Shown piece by piece: positions 17,326 through 25,184 of a stretch of 64,000 nt of DNA. The stretch's first letter is position 1; each line of letters begins with the position of its first letter. The notes below the pieces were generated by a model. The model was given only the letters and a program-made list of their open reading frames with translations. It did no database searches and was not told the DNA's origin. Location: contig NZ_CP119106.1 of the NCBI RefSeq assembly GCF_029643425.1, forward strand, positions 1,426,001 through 1,490,000. The letters run 5' to 3'. Made by a program: the position numbers and the translations under genes. Origin of the DNA: Isoptericola sp. AK164 (GTDB lineage: Bacteria; Actinomycetota; Actinomycetes; Actinomycetales; Cellulomonadaceae).

Positions 17326-18858
17326 TTGACCCACACCCCCACCGACCCCGAGCAGACCGCGACGGGCGCCGAGGCGACCGAGGAGCCCCGGGACGCGCAG
17401 TCGATCGCTCACGACGTGGTCGCACGCGTCCTCGCGAGAGCAGGGACGGCGCGGGCCGAGGGCGGGACCGTGCACTCCGCGTACGACGGCGACCAGCTCG
17501 ACCTGGCCGAGCGCTCGGCGCTGCGCCGCGTCTCCGGGCTGTCCACCGAGCTCGACGACGTCACCGAGGTCGAGTACCGCCAGCTCCGGCTGGAGAAGGT
17601 CGTCCTCGTCGGCCTGCACTCCGGGGGCGAGGTCGCCTCCCGCGACGCCGAGATCTCGCTGCGCGAGCTCGCCGCGCTGGCCGAGACCGCCGGCTCCCAG
17701 GTCCTCGACGGGCTGCTGCAGAAGCGGGCCACGCCCGACCCGGGCACGTTCCTCGGCTCCGGCAAGGCGGCCGAGCTCGCCGACATGGTCGCGGCCAGCG
17801 GCGCCGACACCGTCGTCGTCGACTCCGAGCTCGCCCCGTCCCAGCGGCGTGCGCTGGAGGACATCGTCAAGGTCAAGGTCGTCGACCGCACCGCGCTGAT
17901 CCTGGACATCTTCGCCCAGCACGCCAAGTCGCGGGAGGGCAAGGCGCAGGTCGAGCTCGCCCAGCTCGAGTACCTGCTGCCGCGTCTGCGCGGCTGGGGC
18001 GAGTCGATGTCCCGGCAGGCCGGTGGCCAGGTCGGCGGCGCGGGCGCCGGCATGGGCTCGCGCGGCCCCGGTGAGACGAAGATCGAGCTCGACCGCCGCC
18101 GGATCCGCAACCGCATGGCCAAGCTGCGCCGCGAGATCGCCGCGATGGCGCCCGCCCGGGAGACCAAGCGCCTCGAGCGTCGTCGCCACGCGGTGCCCAA
18201 CGTCGCGATCGCCGGGTACACCAACGCCGGGAAGTCCTCGCTGCTCAACGTCCTCACCGACGCCGGGGTGCTGGTCGAGAACGCCCTGTTCGCGACGCTC
18301 GACCCCACGGTGCGGCGCGCCCGCACCGAGGACGGCCGCCTGTACACGCTCGCCGACACCGTCGGGTTCGTGCGGCACCTGCCGCACCAGCTCGTCGAGG
18401 CGTTCCGGTCCACCCTCGAGGAGGTGGGCGACGCGGCGCTGCTGCTGCACGTCGTCGACGCCTCCCACCCCGACCCCGAGGGGCAGATCGACGCCGTCCG
18501 CGAGGTGCTGTCCGACATCCCCGGGGTGGAGGACGTCCCCGAGATCGTCGTGCTGAACAAGGCCGACCTCGCCGACCCCGTCACCGTGGGCCGGATCCAG
18601 CGCCGCGAACGGCGCACCGCCGTCGTCTCGGCGCACTCCGGCGAGGGGATCGCCGAGCTCAAGGCGCTGATCGCCGACGCGCTGCCGCGCCCGGCCGTGG
18701 AGATCGACCTGGTCGTGCCGTACTCGCGCGGCGACCTCGTGCACCGGGTCCACGAGCACGGCGAGCTCGCCGACGAGGAGTACCTCGCCGAGGGCACGCG
18801 CCTGCGCGGACGGGTCGACGCGGCGCTCGCGGCCGAGCTGGACGCCGCGGCCGTCTGA
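17326..18858 (+). CDS. hflX: GTPase HflX
   Basis: Ribosome-associated GTPase that splits stalled or hibernating ribosomes. The N-terminal HflX domain contains EKVVLVGLHSG and PGTFLGSGKAAEL; a glycine-rich linker with GMGSRGPGETKIELDRRR follows; the G domain carries G1 GYTNAGKSS, G3 DTVGFVRHLP and G4 NKAD. I prefer TTG 17326 (510 residues) because GAGAGGA lies six bases upstream. ATG 17257 would add 23 residues without a ribosome site and would overlap the divergent promoter. Confidence 0.94.
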   Translation: MTHTPTDPEQTATGAEATEEPRDAQSIAHDVVARVLARAGTARAEGGTVHSAYDGDQLDLAERSALRRVSGLSTELDDVTEVEYRQLRLEKVVLVGLHSGGEVASRDAEISLRELAALAETAGSQVLDGLLQKRATPDPGTFLGSGKAAELADMVAASGADTVVVDSELAPSQRRALEDIVKVKVVDRTALILDIFAQHAKSREGKAQVELAQLEYLLPRLRGWGESMSRQAGGQVGGAGAGMGSRGPGETKIELDRRRIRNRMAKLRREIAAMAPARETKRLERRRHAVPNVAIAGYTNAGKSSLLNVLTDAGVLVENALFATLDPTVRRARTEDGRLYTLADTVGFVRHLPHQLVEAFRSTLEEVGDAALLLHVVDASHPDPEGQIDAVREVLSDIPGVEDVPEIVVLNKADLADPVTVGRIQRRERRTAVVSAHSGEGIAELKALIADALPRPAVEIDLVVPYSRGDLVHRVHEHGELADEEYLAEGTRLRGRVDAALAAELDAAAV

Positions 18859-18908
18859 GCGCTGTGGACCCGTCCGGCGGGGTCGCCGGGCGCCCGTAGG
18901 ATCGCACG

Positions 18909-20945
18909 GTGACCTCGTCCGACCCCGCCGCCGCACCCGACGTCTCGACGCTGCTCGACCGCGCGGTCGGGGCCCTCGGAGGCAGCCCGCGCGAGGGCCA
19001 GCGGGAGATGGCCTCGGAGGTCGCGCGGGCCATCGACGACGGGCGGCACCTGCTCGTGCAGGCCGGCACCGGCACCGGCAAGTCCCTCGGCTACCTCGTG
19101 CCCGCCGTGCGCCACGCGGTGACGCAGGACGAGCGGGTCGTGGTGTCGACCGCCACGCTCGCCCTGCAGCGCCAGGTCATCACCCGGGACCTGCCCCTGG
19201 TGGCCGACGCCGTGGCGCCGGCCTTGCCGCGGCCGCCGCGGGTCGCCCTGCTCAAGGGGTGGCACAACTACCTGTGCCGGCACAAGATCACCGGCGGCTA
19301 CCCGACGGACGACGCCACGCTGTTCGACCTGCCGCCCGACCCCGGCCCGGGCGAGGGGGCGGCCGCCGAGCAGCACCCGGCCACCCCGCGCGGCGGGGAC
19401 GCGGCGTCGGACCGGCTGGCCGACCAGGTGCGCCGGCTGCACGCCTGGGCCGAGGAGACCGACACCGGGGACCGGGACGACCTGGTCCCCGGCGTCCCGG
19501 ACCGTGCCTGGCGGCAGGTGTCGGTCACCTCCCTGGAGTGCCTCGGCCAGCGGTGCCCGGTCTTCGACGAGTGCTTCGCCGAGCAGGCGCGCGCCACCGC
19601 CCGCGAGGCCGACGTCGTGGTCACCAACCACGCCATGCTGGGGATCGCCGCGTCCGGGAACCAGCACGTCCTGCCGGAGCACGACGTGCTGGTGGTCGAC
19701 GAGGCCCACGAGCTCGCCGACCGCATCACCTCCGCCGCGACGGTCGACCTGTCGGCCGGCACGGTCGAGCACGCGGCCCGGCTCGCCCGCCGCCACGGCG
19801 GCCGGACCACGGACGACCTCGACGCCGCCGCCCAGGGCCTGGCGCAGGTGCTCGCCACGGTCCCGGCCGAGCGCTACCCCCAGGGGCTGCCGGAGTCGTT
19901 GCACACCGCCGTGTCCGCGGTGCGCGACGCCGCCCGCGGCCTGCTCGCCGAGCTGCGGCCGGAGCCCGGGGCCGAGCCCGACGCCGGCATCCGCATGGCG
20001 CAGTCGGCGATCCAGCAGCTCTTCGACGTGGCCGAACGCATGGCGGCCGAGGACACCAGCGACGACGTCCTGTGGTGCTCCCGACCGCCCGCCGACGCGC
20101 CCTGGGGTGACGGGGTCGCCCGGCTGCACGCCGCGCCGCTGGCCGTCGCGGGGCTGATCAGCTCCCAGCTGCTCACCGAGCGCACCGGCGTCCTGACCTC
20201 GGCCACGCTGACGCTGGGCGGCAGCTTCGACCCGCTGGCACGGTCCCTCGGGCTCGCCGCCTCCACCGGCGACGACGACGGCGACTGGCGCGGCATCGAC
20301 GTCGGCAGCCCGTTCGACTACCGCCGCCAGGGCATCTGCTACGTGGCCAAGCACCTGCCCGCGCCCGGGCGCGAACCCACCACCGAGGCGCAGCTCGACG
20401 AGATCGCCGGCCTGATCGAGGCGGCCGGCGGGCGCACGCTGGGGCTGTTCTCCTCCCGCCGCGCCGCGACGGCCGCGGCCGAGGCCATGCGTGAGCGCCT
20501 GGACGTCCCGGTGCTGTGCCAGGGCGACGACCAGCTGCCGAGCCTGGTGGCACAGTTCGCGGCCGATCCGGCGACCTGTCTGTTCGGCACGCTGTCGTTG
20601 TGGCAGGGGGTGGACGTGCCGGGGGACGCGTGCCGGCTGGTCCTGATCGACCGGGTGCCGTTCCCGCGCCCCGACGACCCCGTCAAGGCGGCCCGTGCCC
20701 GCGCGGTCGAGCAGTCCGGCGGCAACGGGTTCATGCAGGTCGCCGCGACGCACGCCGCGCTGCTGCTGGCGCAGGGAGCCGGTCGGCTCATCCGCTCCCA
20801 GGAGGACAAGGGCGTCGTGGCGGTCCTGGACCCCCGCCTGGTCACGGCCCGGTACGGATCCTTCCTCACCCGGTCCCTGCCCGACTTCTGGCGCACCACC
20901 GACCAGGATCTGGTCCGCGGTGCACTGCGGCGGCTCGACACATAG
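18909..20945 (+). CDS. dinG: DinG/XPD-type ATP-dependent DNA helicase
   Basis: Iron-sulfur superfamily 2 helicase, 678 residues from GTG 18909, six bases behind TAGGAT (18897-18902). Walker A GTGTGKS is at 53-59 and the DEAH box at 264-267. Four cysteines (C123, C211, C216, C222) lie between helicase motifs I and II, the layout expected for a [4Fe-4S] cluster. The C-terminal half has FGTLSLWQGVDVPGD and AQGAGRLIRSQED, motifs V and VI. Despite the family name (damage-inducible G), I see no LexA box upstream. Roles known for relatives are removal of R-loops and G-quadruplexes. Confidence 0.92.
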   Translation: MTSSDPAAAPDVSTLLDRAVGALGGSPREGQREMASEVARAIDDGRHLLVQAGTGTGKSLGYLVPAVRHAVTQDERVVVSTATLALQRQVITRDLPLVADAVAPALPRPPRVALLKGWHNYLCRHKITGGYPTDDATLFDLPPDPGPGEGAAAEQHPATPRGGDAASDRLADQVRRLHAWAEETDTGDRDDLVPGVPDRAWRQVSVTSLECLGQRCPVFDECFAEQARATAREADVVVTNHAMLGIAASGNQHVLPEHDVLVVDEAHELADRITSAATVDLSAGTVEHAARLARRHGGRTTDDLDAAAQGLAQVLATVPAERYPQGLPESLHTAVSAVRDAARGLLAELRPEPGAEPDAGIRMAQSAIQQLFDVAERMAAEDTSDDVLWCSRPPADAPWGDGVARLHAAPLAVAGLISSQLLTERTGVLTSATLTLGGSFDPLARSLGLAASTGDDDGDWRGIDVGSPFDYRRQGICYVAKHLPAPGREPTTEAQLDEIAGLIEAAGGRTLGLFSSRRAATAAAEAMRERLDVPVLCQGDDQLPSLVAQFAADPATCLFGTLSLWQGVDVPGDACRLVLIDRVPFPRPDDPVKAARARAVEQSGGNGFMQVAATHAALLLAQGAGRLIRSQEDKGVVAVLDPRLVTARYGSFLTRSLPDFWRTTDQDLVRGALRRLDT

Positions 20946-20955
20946 TCTGTCCTGC

Positions 20956-21915
20956 GTGAACGCACCCCGCAGCACGACCAAGCTCGCCGTGGTCGGCGCC
21001 GGTTCCGTCGGCGCCACCCTCGCCTACGCCGCGCTGGCGCGCGGTACCGCGCGGACCGTCGCGCTGATGGACGTGAACAAGTCCAAGGTCGACGCCGAGG
21101 TGCTCGACCTGCAGCACGGCGGCATGTTCGTCCCGGAGGCCGAGGTGATCGGCTCGGACGACGTCGAGGTGTGCCGCGGCGCCGACGTGGTCGTCGTGAC
21201 CGCCGGGGCGAAGCAGCAGCCGGGGCAGTCCCGCCTGGACCTCGCCGAGGCCACCATCGGCCTCACGCGCAAGATCCTGCCCGGTCTGGTCGAGGTGGCC
21301 CCCGACGCGATCTACCTGATGGTCACCAACCCGGTCGACGTCGTCACCTACGCGGCCCAGCAGATCTCCGGCCTCCCGCCGGAGCGGGTCTTCGGGTCGG
21401 GCACCGTCCTGGACTCCTCGCGGCTGCGTGCCGCGCTGGCCGAGCACTGCGGCGTGGCGACGGCCAACGTGCACGCCTACGTCGCGGGCGAGCACGGCGA
21501 CTCGGAGATCGCGCTGTGGAGCTCGGCGCGCATCGCGGGCGTCCCGCTGCTGGAGTGGGAGCACCTGCCGGGCCGGCCGCCGCTGGACGACGCGGCGCGG
21601 GCAGCCATCGCCCGCGACGTCGTGGAGTCGGCGTACAAGGTCATCGCCGGCAAGGGGGCCACCAACTACGCGGTCGGTCTCGCGGCGACCCGCATCGTCG
21701 AGGCGGTGCTGAAGAACGAGCACCGGGTCATGCCGGTCTCGACCCGCGTGGACGGGTTCCACGGGATCGACGGCGTCTGCCTGTCGATGCCCACGCTGGT
21801 CGACTCGCGCGGCGCGACCACCGTGATCGACACGCCGGTCTCCGACGAGGAGGCGGCCGGTCTGCGTGCCTCGGCCGAGAGCGTGCGCGCCGTGCTGCAC
21901 CGCTTCGGGCTCTGA
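20956..21915 (+). CDS. ldh: L-lactate dehydrogenase
   Basis: NAD-dependent enzyme interconverting pyruvate and L-lactate. The product has 319 residues from GTG 20956. The nucleotide-binding motif is GAGSVG at 14-19, the substrate loop AGAKQQPGQSR carries Gln (residue 88) where malate dehydrogenases have Arg, and the catalytic histidine is H180 in GEHGDSE. Its -10 hexamer TAGTCT (20943-20948) overlaps the stop codon of dinG and lies seven bases before the start. It points to fermentative lactate production or lactate use in a facultative organism. Confidence 0.95.
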   Translation: MNAPRSTTKLAVVGAGSVGATLAYAALARGTARTVALMDVNKSKVDAEVLDLQHGGMFVPEAEVIGSDDVEVCRGADVVVVTAGAKQQPGQSRLDLAEATIGLTRKILPGLVEVAPDAIYLMVTNPVDVVTYAAQQISGLPPERVFGSGTVLDSSRLRAALAEHCGVATANVHAYVAGEHGDSEIALWSSARIAGVPLLEWEHLPGRPPLDDAARAAIARDVVESAYKVIAGKGATNYAVGLAATRIVEAVLKNEHRVMPVSTRVDGFHGIDGVCLSMPTLVDSRGATTVIDTPVSDEEAAGLRASAESVRAVLHRFGL

Positions 21916-21922
21916 CCCGCCC

Positions 21923-21952
21923 CGGTCCGGTGCGGAGCACCGCACCGGACCG
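21923..21952. terminator. Bidirectional terminator between ldh and lexA
   Basis: A perfect 13-bp stem (21923-21935 with 21940-21952) and a four-base loop AGCA lie between the ends of the convergent ldh and lexA genes. GC-rich stem without a T tract. Confidence 0.7.
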
Positions 21953-21987
21953 CCGGGCGCCCGGTCGACCGACCGGACGCCGCGCGG

Positions 21988-22740
21988 TCAGAGGCTGCGG
22001 AGCACCGCCACCACGCGACCCAGGACCTGCGCCTCGTCGCCGGCGATGGGGGAGTAGGCGGGGTTCTGCGGCAGGAGCCAGGTGTGCCCGTCCGCCTGCT
22101 TGAAGGTCTTGACCGTCGCCTCGCCGTCGATCATGGCGGCCACGATCTCGCCCTGCTCCGCGACGTTCTGGCGTCGGACCACGACCCAGTCCCCGTCGCA
22201 GATCGCGGCGTCCACCATCGAGTCGCCGGCGACCTTGAGCAGGAACAGCTCCCCGTCGCCCACGAGCTGGCGCGGCAGCGGGAAGACGTCCTCGACGACC
22301 TGCTCGGCCAGGATCGGCCCACCGGCGGCGATCCGGCCGACGAGGGGGACGTAGGACGGTGCCGGCGTCTCCTCGCCCTCGCCGTCCGGCGTCGGCGCGG
22401 CGGGCACGGGCGGTGCGGGGGGCGCTGTGGTGCTGGCGGTCCGGCCGGTGTCCGGGTCGACGACCTCCATCGCGCGCGGCCGGTTCGGGTCGCGGCGCAG
22501 GTAGCCCTTGCGCTCGAGCACGGTGAGCTGGTGCTTGACGGACGAGGGGCTCGCCAGGCCGACGGCCTCGCCGATCTCCCGCATGGTGGGCGGGTAGCCC
22601 CGTGACTCGACCGACTCGCGGATCGTGGTGAGCACGCCGCGCTGGCGCGCGGTGAGCCGGTCCGGTCCGGGGGCGAGCTCCGAGACCGACGCCAGGCCGT
22701 CGCCGGTGCCAGTCCCGTCGTTGTGCTGTCGCGTCGTCAT
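21988..22740 (-). CDS. lexA: SOS repressor LexA
   Basis: Transcriptional repressor of the SOS regulon that cleaves itself when RecA filaments form. The product has 250 residues from ATG 22740. A winged helix-turn-helix covers about 28-92 ([20 protein letters not shown], then [16 protein letters not shown]). The cleavage site is A139-G140 in GRIAAGGP, the catalytic serine S174 in AGDSMVDA and the lysine K211 in GEATVKTF. The linker between domains (about 95-128) is longer and richer in Pro/Ala than in E. coli. Its promoter carries its own LexA box (22849-22864), so it is autoregulated. Confidence 0.97.
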   Translation of the reverse strand: MTTRQHNDGTGTGDGLASVSELAPGPDRLTARQRGVLTTIRESVESRGYPPTMREIGEAVGLASPSSVKHQLTVLERKGYLRRDPNRPRAMEVVDPDTGRTASTTAPPAPPVPAAPTPDGEGEETPAPSYVPLVGRIAAGGPILAEQVVEDVFPLPRQLVGDGELFLLKVAGDSMVDAAICDGDWVVVRRQNVAEQGEIVAAMIDGEATVKTFKQADGHTWLLPQNPAYSPIAGDEAQVLGRVVAVLRSL

Positions 22741-22823
22741 GCGTCGCTCCCGTCGTGCCGTGTCTGGGTGCGGGGACAGGCCCGCCGGGGTGAACCCGAC
22801 ATTCCTGCCATCCCGCTGCGGTC

Positions 22824-22864
22824 AGCCTAGGCCAGATCACCTGCGACATCAAACATCTGTTCGA
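22824..22864 (-). promoter_or_regulatory. lexA promoter with overlapping LexA box
   Basis: On the minus strand, -35 TTGATG (22847-22852) and -10 TAGGCT (22824-22829) are 17 bases apart. The LexA box, read on the plus strand as TCAAACATCTGTTCGA at 22849-22864, covers the -35. The predicted leader is about 75 bases. This is the only clear leadered, two-element promoter in this part of the window. Confidence 0.75.
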
Positions 22865-22900
22865 CATCTCTCGACTCGTGTCGCCGTGTCGTGGTATCAA

Positions 22901-22946
22901 TAAAACACGTGTTCGACGAACATGTGTTCCACGAACGTCTGTACGA
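22901..22946 (+). promoter_or_regulatory. Three tandem, end-overlapping LexA boxes upstream of the LysM gene
   Basis: Three 16-base operator-like sequences start at 22901, 22916 and 22931, exactly 15 bases apart and sharing one base. The first has the perfect core AACACGTGTT, the second reads GAACATGTGTTC in its core and the third, GAACGTCTGTAC, is weaker. With the lexA box at 22849 this makes four sites in 98 bases. Confidence 0.75.
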
Positions 22947-22974
22947 ACGAACTCGAGCCGGAGGGACGGGCGTC

Positions 22975-23316
22975 ATGACCACGATGACGGCACACCCGAG
23001 CAGCGTGCAGGACAGGTGGGGGCTGACCGGGCTGCGGCTGACGGTCCGCGGACGCGTCGTGCTGGCGGTGCTGGCGGTGGCGGTCAGCCTCCCGCTGGCC
23101 TTCGCCGGGGGGCAGGCGGTGGCGGGCTCGCCCGGCGAGCCGCTGGAGGTCCGCCTGCACACGGTCGCGCCCGGGGAGACGCTCTGGGACTTCGCGACGC
23201 CCCTGACCGATCCCGGCCAGGACGTGCGTGACGTCGTCGCCGAGCTCCGTGACCTGAACGGTATGACGGAGTCGTCCCTGCGGGTGGGGCAGGTGCTGGT
23301 GCTGCCGAGGTCGTAG
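22975..23316 (+). CDS. SOS-controlled LysM membrane protein, probable cell-division suppressor
   Basis: A 113-residue protein divergent from lexA, starting at ATG 22975 behind GGAGGGA. A cytoplasmic N terminus (1-27) is followed by one membrane span (about 28-48) and a LysM domain (61-110: HTVAPGETLWDFATPL, then LNGMTESSLRVGQVLVLP). The arrangement and position match actinobacterial and firmicute SOS division inhibitors: Rv2719c (ChiZ), corynebacterial DivS and Bacillus YneA. It probably anchors in the membrane, binds peptidoglycan and delays septation after DNA damage. Its promoter carries three tandem LexA boxes. Confidence 0.85.
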   Translation: MTTMTAHPSSVQDRWGLTGLRLTVRGRVVLAVLAVAVSLPLAFAGGQAVAGSPGEPLEVRLHTVAPGETLWDFATPLTDPGQDVRDVVAELRDLNGMTESSLRVGQVLVLPRS

Positions 23317-23409
23317 CCGGCGCGGGCTGTGTTGCACCGGAGGCGGGCCTGCGCATACTTTCGTCGGGCAGCCGGGCAGGGGCCCGGCACCGACCGCAGG
23401 AGACCTCGG

Positions 23410-23895
23410 ATGCACTGCCCTTTCTGTCGGCACGCCGACTCGCGCGTCGTCGACTCGCGGACCTCGGACGACGGTGCGTCGATCCGCCGACGCCGTCAGT
23501 GCCCCGAGTGCCAGCGCCGGTTCACGACGATCGAGACCGCGAGCCTGTCGGTCGTCAAGCGCTCCGGCGCGACCGAGCCGTTCAGCCGCGAGAAGGTCGT
23601 CTCCGGGGTCCGCAAGGCCTGCCAGGGCCGGCCCGTCAGCGGCGACGACCTCGCGCTGCTCGCGCAGCGGGTCGAGGAGACGTTGCGCTCCAGCGGCAGC
23701 GCCGAGATCGATGCCTACGAGATCGGTCTGGCGATCCTCGGACCGCTGCGGGAGCTGGACGAGGTGGCGTACCTGCGGTTCGCCTCGGTCTACCAGGACT
23801 TCGACTCCCTGGAGGACTTCGAGGCGGCGATCACCTCGCTGCGGGCGGAGCGACTCGAACGCGAGTCGTCCGCCGCGCAGCGTACGGAGGGGTGA
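23410..23895 (+). CDS. nrdR: Transcriptional repressor NrdR
   Basis: Zinc-ribbon and ATP-cone repressor of ribonucleotide reductase genes. The product has 161 residues from ATG 23410 behind GGAG. The zinc ribbon uses C3, C6, C31 and C34 ([16 protein letters not shown]). The ATP-cone follows from about residue 46 ([20 protein letters not shown]) to 136. No NrdR box is visible in front of this gene. The stop lies seven bases from the end of the convergent serA. Confidence 0.96.
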   Translation: MHCPFCRHADSRVVDSRTSDDGASIRRRRQCPECQRRFTTIETASLSVVKRSGATEPFSREKVVSGVRKACQGRPVSGDDLALLAQRVEETLRSSGSAEIDAYEIGLAILGPLRELDEVAYLRFASVYQDFDSLEDFEAAITSLRAERLERESSAAQRTEG

Positions 23896-23902
23896 GCGCG
23901 CC

Positions 23903-25141
23903 TCAGTGCGCGGCCGGACCCGGAGGGAACTCCGGCCGGTCGAACGCGTCCCGGATCCGCAGGCGCACCGTGGTGTCCATCGCCATGAGCTTGCTCGAGG
24001 CGCCGCGGTGGGTCACGTCGGAGATGTCGGTGACCACGTAGCCGAGCTCGCCGTGCGTGGCCAGCATCTGGGCCTCGATGTTCGCGCCGTGGTCGGCGAA
24101 GACCTGGTTGACGGCCGCCAGCACACCCGGCACGTTGCGGTGCAGCAGGGCGATGCGGCCCACGCCGGTGTGCTCGAGCTGCAGGTTGGGCAGGTTGACG
24201 GACAGCGTGGTCGATCCCGTGAGCAGGTAGTCACGCAGCTTCTTGGCCACGAACAGACCGATGTTCTGCTGGGCCTCCTCGGTCGACCCGCCCACGTGCG
24301 GGGTGAGGATCACGTTGTCCAGGCCGCGCAGCGGCGACTCGAAGTGGTCCCCGCGCTTCTTCGGCTCGGTCGGGAAGACGTCGACGGCCGCACCGGAGAG
24401 GTGGCCGCTGAGGATGTGCTCGCGCAGCGCCTCGACGTCGACGACGAAACCGCGCGAGAGGTTGAGGAAGATCGCGCCCGGCTTCATGCGGGCGAACAGG
24501 TCGTCCCCGAACAGCCCGGCGTTCCCGGCGCGTCCGTCGACGTGGATCGTCACGGTGTCGGAGACCTCGAGCAGCTCGCCGAGGGTCTCGACCCGGCGGG
24601 CGTTGCCGAGGGCCAGCTTCTCGGAGGTGTCGAAGAAGACCACGTTCATGCCGAGGTTCTCGGCCAGCACCGACAGCTGGGAGCCGATGTTGCCGTAGCC
24701 GATGATGCCCAGCGTGCGGCCGCGGACCTCGTGCGACCCGTCGGCCGTCTTGTCCCACACGCCGTCGTGCAGCGCCTTGTCGCGCACCGTCAGCCGGCGG
24801 GTCAGGGCGATGATCTCCGAGACCGCCAGCTCGACGACCGAGCGGGTGTTGGAGAACGGGGCGTTGAACACGGCCACGCCGTGGCCGGCGGCGGCCTCGA
24901 GGTCGATCTGGTTGGTGCCGATCGAGAACGTCCCGACCGCCAGCAGACCGGGGGAGGCCTCGATCACCCGGCGGGTGACCTGGGTCTTGGACCGGATGCC
25001 GAGGATATGGAAGTCCGCGAGAGTCTCGATCAGCTCGGACTCGTCGAGGGCACCGGGTCGGGTCTCGACCTCGATGCCCGCCGCTTCCAGGATGGCGACG
25101 GCGTCAGGGTGGATGTTCTCGAGAAGGAGGGCGCGCAGCAC
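23903..25141 (-). CDS. serA: D-3-phosphoglycerate dehydrogenase SerA
   Basis: First step of serine synthesis. The product has 412 residues from GTG 25141 (VLRALLLENIHPDA), the conserved N terminus; ATG 25177, eight bases after the helD stop, is an in-frame alternative adding 12 residues. The substrate domain has GTFSIGTNQIDLEAA, the NAD site is GIIGYGNIGSQLS and the catalytic histidine lies in ILTPHVGGST. A C-terminal ACT domain (NVPGVLAAVNQVF) suggests serine feedback. At about 410 residues it is the short, E. coli-like type rather than the long form found in mycobacteria. Confidence 0.95.
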   Translation of the reverse strand: MLRALLLENIHPDAVAILEAAGIEVETRPGALDESELIETLADFHILGIRSKTQVTRRVIEASPGLLAVGTFSIGTNQIDLEAAAGHGVAVFNAPFSNTRSVVELAVSEIIALTRRLTVRDKALHDGVWDKTADGSHEVRGRTLGIIGYGNIGSQLSVLAENLGMNVVFFDTSEKLALGNARRVETLGELLEVSDTVTIHVDGRAGNAGLFGDDLFARMKPGAIFLNLSRGFVVDVEALREHILSGHLSGAAVDVFPTEPKKRGDHFESPLRGLDNVILTPHVGGSTEEAQQNIGLFVAKKLRDYLLTGSTTLSVNLPNLQLEHTGVGRIALLHRNVPGVLAAVNQVFADHGANIEAQMLATHGELGYVVTDISDVTHRGASSKLMAMDTTVRLRIRDAFDRPEFPPGPAAH

Positions 25142-25184
25142 GACCCTATGGTGCGCCTCCCGGGGCGTCGGGGCCAAACGTGTC

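Noticed and set aside
18897-18908. LexA control of dinG, suggested by its name
   Set aside because: No TCGAAC-N4-GTTCGA-like sequence lies near its start; only a leaderless -10 was found.
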